A DNA stretch of 7,518 bases from an uncultured Bacilli bacterium (GTDB taxonomy: Bacteria; Bacillota_I; Bacilli_A; RF39; UBA660). Shown here piece after piece: positions 4,805-7,518 of the stretch; position 1 is the stretch's first letter; every line of letters begins with the position of its first letter. Location: positions 1 to 7,518 of the forward strand of contig CAKOID010000033.1 in assembly GCA_934086355.1 (NCBI GenBank), read 5' to 3'. A program made the translations under genes and the position numbers. The notes below the pieces were generated by a model. The model did not search any database and was not told where the DNA came from. It saw only the letters and a list, made by a program, of their open reading frames with translations.

Positions 4805-6583
4805 ATGAGCGTTGGAATTTCTTTTACAATGTGTAGTTTTTTCTTTATTGCACTTTTAAATATTGTATTCTTTAAAAAAGAAAGATTTAATACTTTAGAA
4901 AATAAAATATATTCTTATTTAATTTTAACTAGTTTATTTGGTACTATGATTGGAGTGCCATGTTATTATTTTATGAAGTATAGAGAATTATTTGGTATAT
5001 TTAATGTAATTACATCTAAGGCTTATTTGGTTTATTTGGTAATGTGGTTAATGATTTTTACACTTTATATATTACTTATTACTGTAAAGAATATAGATAA
5101 AAATAAGTTAATAAAAAATATATTTATAATTACTGGAATATTGTTAGTTGGAGTAGTATTATTACCTCTATATTATTATAGTGATGATACTTTGGTTTAT
5201 TCTTATGGACCTAGTACTAATTTAATGTATGTTATTTCTTCTATATTTATATTAATTGTTATTGGATGTATGATTAAAAATTTTAAATCTTTAAGACAAA
5301 AAAAGTTTATTCCAATAACTGCATTTTTAGTGGTAGGTACTGTTATAATGATAATACAAAAGATGAATCCTGGTTTATTATTGCTTACATTTGGTGAAGC
5401 ATTCATAACATTTTTAATGTATTTTACTATTGAGAATCCAGACGTTAAGCAGATTAATGAAATGGCAAGAAATAATGAAATTGTTGAACAAACTTATATT
5501 GATAAATCTAATTTCTTATTTGAAATGACTGGTGAAGTTAGAGAACCATTAAATAATATTAGGAAATCATGTGATATTATACAAAATGAAAAAGATGTAG
5601 ATGTAATCAAATCTAATGTTAAATATATTAATAATTCTATTAGACAATTAGATTTTATTGTAAATAATGTATTAAATGTTAGTAGTTTGGATGTACAAAA
5701 AGTTAAATTTTTAAATAATAGATATAATTTAAAAATGATTTATGATGATTTAGTTAAAAGAATTGAACCTAGTGTTAATGCTAATGTAGAGTTTAGAAGT
5801 AGTATTCCTAATAAAGTTCCATTTCTTTATGGAGATAATATTAAAATAAAGCAAGTTTTATATTCTATATTGATGAATGCTGTTAAAAAAACTGAAAAAG
5901 GTTTTATAGAATTTAATATTAATACTATAGAAAAATATGATGTATGTAGAGTTATATTTACTGTTTCTGATAGTGGGGTTGGAATAGGAATAGATAAAAT
6001 AAATGAGATATTAAGTGTTACAGGTGAATTAAATAAAGATGATATTGTTAATTTAGAAAAATCTGAATTTAATATAGAATTGTGTCAAAAGATAATAAAA
6101 TCGTTGGGTGGTAATTTACTTATAAAGAGTAAATTAGATAAAGGAACTGAAGTAATATTAACCTTAGATCAAAAAATATATAGAGAAAAAGAAGAAAAAA
6201 CTTTTAATTATGAAAGTGCAGTTACTACTAAAAAAGTTTTGTTAGTTAATCAAAATAAAGATATTACGAATGTGTTTAAAAAAATATATAAAGAAAATGA
6301 TATTAATATTTCGTATTTATTATATGGTATGGATGCTGTTGATAGAATTAAAAGTGGTAAGAATTATGATTATATAATTATACAAGATGATATGAGAGAA
6401 ATTAGTGGATATGAAACTTTAAAGAGATTGAAAGAACTTGATAATTTTAATATACCTTGTATTGTGATACTTAACAGTAGTAAAGATAAAATTAAAGAAC
6501 ATTATTTAAAAGATGGTTTTAGTGATTATATATTAACTGATGATCTAAGAAATGAAATTAAAAGAATTATTGAAAAATATTAA
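4805..6583 (+). CDS. Seven-TM hybrid histidine-kinase-like protein lacking phosphotransfer residues (pseudokinase)
   Basis: 592 aa. Seven hydrophobic spans lie at about 5-23, 36-57, 73-94, 103-124, 138-157, 169-186 and 189-208, so the N-terminal half is a membrane sensor. The following dimerisation helix reads KSNFLFEMTGEVREPL. In true kinases it reads like MSHEIRTPL, so the phospho-acceptor His is Gly243. The ATPase domain keeps the N-box Asn358 (ILMNAVKKTEKG) and the G1 box DSGVGIG (389-395), but the G2 glycines are gone (SEFNIELC, 420-427). The C-terminal receiver (476-592) reads VLLVNQNK where VDDN is expected. It has Gln527 where the phospho-Asp should be (IIIQDDM, spacing to M530 and G535 checked) and Thr578 for the Lys. 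It may bind ATP but should not phosphotransfer, so it is probably a structural or ligand-responsive signalling protein. It starts 52 bp after the ligase, from its own promoter. Start ATG 4805 is weakly supported; ATG 4829 is possible. Confidence 0.8.
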   Translation: MSVGISFTMCSFFFIALLNIVFFKKERFNTLENKIYSYLILTSLFGTMIGVPCYYFMKYRELFGIFNVITSKAYLVYLVMWLMIFTLYILLITVKNIDKNKLIKNIFIITGILLVGVVLLPLYYYSDDTLVYSYGPSTNLMYVISSIFILIVIGCMIKNFKSLRQKKFIPITAFLVVGTVIMIIQKMNPGLLLLTFGEAFITFLMYFTIENPDVKQINEMARNNEIVEQTYIDKSNFLFEMTGEVREPLNNIRKSCDIIQNEKDVDVIKSNVKYINNSIRQLDFIVNNVLNVSSLDVQKVKFLNNRYNLKMIYDDLVKRIEPSVNANVEFRSSIPNKVPFLYGDNIKIKQVLYSILMNAVKKTEKGFIEFNINTIEKYDVCRVIFTVSDSGVGIGIDKINEILSVTGELNKDDIVNLEKSEFNIELCQKIIKSLGGNLLIKSKLDKGTEVILTLDQKIYREKEEKTFNYESAVTTKKVLLVNQNKDITNVFKKIYKENDINISYLLYGMDAVDRIKSGKNYDYIIIQDDMREISGYETLKRLKELDNFNIPCIVILNSSKDKIKEHYLKDGFSDYILTDDLRNEIKRIIEKY

Positions 6584-6603
6584 TTCTTTTTTTTGATATA
6601 AAA

Positions 6604-6625
6604 AAAATTCTATTGCTAGAATTTT
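6604..6625 (-). terminator. lexA terminator overlapping its stop codon
   Basis: AAAATTCTA/TAGAATTTT form a perfect 9-bp stem with a 4-nt loop; on the minus strand the loop is GCAA (GNRA type) and a T-run follows. The TAG stop of lexA (6616-6618) lies in the loop and 3'-proximal stem. The neighbouring T8/A8 runs (6586-6607) could also help stop plus-strand transcription from the kinase-like gene. Confidence 0.65.
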
Positions 6626-7233
6626 CTATATAAACCAATTGCTTTTCCTAATATTGTACAGTTATTTAATATTATAGGAGACATAGTGTCGTTTTCAGGT
6701 TGTAATCTTATATGGTCTTTTTCTTTATAAAAAGTTTTTAAAGTAACTTCGTTGTCTTCTGTAAGGGCAACTACAATATCGCCATTACGAGCTACTTTTT
6801 GTTTTTGTACTATAACATAATCTCCATCATAAATTCCAACATTAATCATTGATTCTCCAGAACATTTTAAAGTAAATATTGTTTCTTTTCTAGGAATTAA
6901 ACTTGATGGAAGATCAAAAAATTCATTTGGTTGTTCTATTGCTTCTATTGGATTACCGCAAGAAACTTTACCTAATAATGGTACTTTAACTATTTCTTCA
7001 TTCTTTTCTTCAAACTCGTTTTCGACTAATAGTTCGATTGTTCTAAATTTATTAGATTCTTTTCTAATTATTCCTTTTTTTTCTAATTGTGCTAAATGTG
7101 CATGTGCAGTTGCTGGACTTGATAAATTCATACCAGCACATATTTCCCTAACTGATGGTGGGAATCCATGACTTGCAATGTATTTTTTTACAAAAGTTAG
7201 TGTTTCAGCTTGTTTAGCTGTAATTTTTTCCAT
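6616..7233 (-). CDS. lexA: LexA repressor (SOS regulator, S24 autoprotease)
   Basis: LexA represses DNA-repair genes until RecA-ssDNA stimulates its self-cleavage. The 205-aa length is typical. The N-terminal winged HTH begins EKITAKQAETLTFV, with FPPSVREI (24-31) and the recognition helix region LSSPATAHAHLAQLEKKG (37-54). The C-terminal peptidase has the cleavage region PLLGKVSCGNPIEA, catalytic Ser128 in CSGESMI, and Lys166 in EVTLKTF. The scissile pair is therefore Cys92-Gly93, where most LexA proteins have Ala-Gly; UmuD uses Cys-Gly. Start ATG 7233 has SD AGGTGA 6-7 nt upstream and a near-consensus promoter. No GAAC-N4-GTTC box was found in the divergent region, although that operator is expected for Bacillota LexA. 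The gene is convergent with the kinase-like gene and divergent from a small peptide gene. Confidence 0.95.
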   Translation of the reverse strand: MEKITAKQAETLTFVKKYIASHGFPPSVREICAGMNLSSPATAHAHLAQLEKKGIIRKESNKFRTIELLVENEFEEKNEEIVKVPLLGKVSCGNPIEAIEQPNEFFDLPSSLIPRKETIFTLKCSGESMINVGIYDGDYVIVQKQKVARNGDIVVALTEDNEVTLKTFYKEKDHIRLQPENDTMSPIILNNCTILGKAIGLYRKF

Positions 7234-7253
7234 TAATACTTCACCTCATTTAA

Positions 7254-7282
7254 ATAGTAACATTTTTCATATAAAATGTCAA
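7254..7282 (-). promoter_or_regulatory. lexA promoter
   Basis: Minus strand: TTGACA (7282-7277), a 17-bp spacer, and TACTAT (7259-7254) preceded by TGT (extended -10). The predicted start is near 7247, directly before the SD, so the lexA leader is only about 14 nt. A 12-bp palindrome abuts the -35. Confidence 0.75.
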
Positions 7283-7292
7283 ACAATTGTTT
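7281..7292. promoter_or_regulatory. 12-bp palindrome AAACAATTGTTT at the lexA -35 (candidate operator)
   Basis: A perfect palindrome that overlaps the last two bases of the lexA -35 hexamer. Its position would suit an autorepression operator, but the sequence is not the known Bacillota LexA box, and short AT-rich palindromes arise by chance here. Confidence 0.35.
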
Positions 7293-7352
7293 TGTAAAAA
7301 AATTAATAATGTTTTGTCTAATATTGATAAGTATTTAGAAGTTTTGTCGAAT
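7289..7352 (+). repeat. Three GTTTTGT repeats including a Spo0A-box-like site
   Basis: GTTTTGT occurs at 7289, 7311 and 7341. The last two extend to GTTTTGTCTAAT and GTTTTGTCGAAT, one mismatch in 12, exactly 30 bp apart. The copy at 7342-7351 is TTTTGTCGAA, identical to the site upstream of the first small peptide gene. They lie upstream of the candidate -10 (TATAAC, 7382-7387) for the peptide gene at 7462 and behind the lexA promoter. Confidence 0.45.
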
Positions 7353-7381
7353 GACTTTAAATTAGTATTAATTTATATTAG

Positions 7382-7387
7382 TATAAC
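7382..7387 (+). promoter_or_regulatory. Candidate -10 of small peptide gene 2
   Basis: TATAAC in the context TTAGTATAAC, the same hexamer proposed for the first peptide gene (TATATATAAC). The predicted start is near 7394, with a ~68-nt leader. There is no recognisable -35 at the right distance. Confidence 0.3.
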
Positions 7388-7413
7388 AAATCGAACGTCC
7401 AGGTTGGTGTTTA

Positions 7414-7452
7414 CCTTACTAACTGAATTATTAATGAGTAAAAGTAGTAAGG
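7414..7452 (+). promoter_or_regulatory. SD-sequestering stem-loop of small peptide gene 2
   Basis: CCTTACTA (7414-7421) pairs perfectly over 8 bp with TAGTAAGG (7445-7452), closing a 23-nt loop. The 3' arm contains the start of the SD AAGGGG (7449-7454), so ribosome access should be blocked in the folded mRNA. Such SD hiding is common in type I toxin mRNAs. Confidence 0.6.
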
Positions 7453-7461
7453 GGTGATATT

Positions 7462-7518
7462 ATGTTCAAAAATTTAGAAAAATTATTGAATAGAATCATT
7501 ATTATTTTAATATTACTC
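7462..7518 (+). CDS. Small hydrophobic peptide, paralogue of the one at 1570 (3' end outside window)
   Basis: Nineteen codons are visible before the window ends, starting at ATG 7462 with SD AAGGGG 7 nt upstream. The peptide begins MFKNLEKLLNR and continues IIIILILL. Relative to the peptide gene at 1570, the run from the Leu codon two before Arg through RIIII matches at 18 of 21 bases, and the charged N-terminus followed by a hydrophobic run is the same plan. The leader folds over its SD. It is divergent from lexA, with a 228-bp shared upstream region. The stop codon, terminator and any antisense RNA would lie beyond the edge. A type I toxin role is inferred from its sibling. Confidence 0.55.
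   Translation, partial: MFKNLEKLLNRIIIILILL

Noticed and set aside
5203..5406. Minus-strand open frame of 67 codons
   Set aside because: Its hydrophobic character mirrors the TM-coding region on the other strand; no translation signals.
7392..7407. CGAACGTCCAGGTTGG as a LexA box
   Set aside because: The half-sites are 6 bp apart rather than 4 and the right arm is imperfect (GTTGG).

Overview
The window is very AT-rich (roughly a quarter G+C by eye) and reads as the chromosome of a low-GC Bacillota organism, probably an uncultured, gut-type Bacilli or Erysipelotrichia-like lineage. The reasons are: LexA of the Bacillus type, a 6S-like RNA beside tcdA (the arrangement of B. subtilis bsrA and yrvM), strong SD sequences, TTGACA/extended -10 promoters, and A/T-ending codons. 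All stops seen are TAA or TAG; in-frame Trp is TGG, so nothing points to a recoded UGA. The taxonomic placement is inference.

Layout, left to right: the 3' end of a phosphomannomutase/phosphoglucomutase gene (1-543, +); a terminator overlapping the promoter of a ~175-nt RNA with a long closing stem, most likely 6S RNA (595-770, +); tcdA (783-1454, +), the tRNA t6A cyclase; a ~510-bp gap (1455-1980) that is not empty; a 923-aa adenylate-forming ligase (1981-4752, +); a seven-TM hybrid histidine-kinase-like protein (4805-6583, +) with its own promoter; lexA (6616-7233, -), convergent with it; and a divergent intergenic region leading to the start of a second small peptide gene (7462 to the edge).

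The gap after tcdA carries what looks like an undescribed type I toxin-antitoxin module. It has a 27-codon hydrophobic peptide gene (1570-1653) with an SD and a strong downstream terminator. Opposite its 3' UTR lies a ~76-nt antisense RNA on the minus strand, with TTGACA, a 17-bp spacer, an extended -10, two hairpins and a U-run. The toxin mRNA 5' and 3' UTRs can pair over 12 bp, and the antisense RNA repeats the 5' UTR element. A related peptide gene starts at 7462 beside lexA; its SD lies inside a perfect 8-bp stem. Both peptide genes have an exact TTTTGTCGAA (Spo0A-box-like) sequence about 90-120 bp upstream.

The two large central genes are unusual as a pair. The ligase carries an extra N-terminal ~335-residue region that aligns by eye with its own C-terminal adenylation domain but has lost the P-loop and catalytic residues. 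The neighbouring kinase-like protein has Gly where the H-box His should be, and its receiver domain lacks the acidic pair, the phospho-acceptor Asp and the conserved Lys. This suggests decayed or repurposed signalling modules next to an apparently intact acyl-adenylating enzyme.
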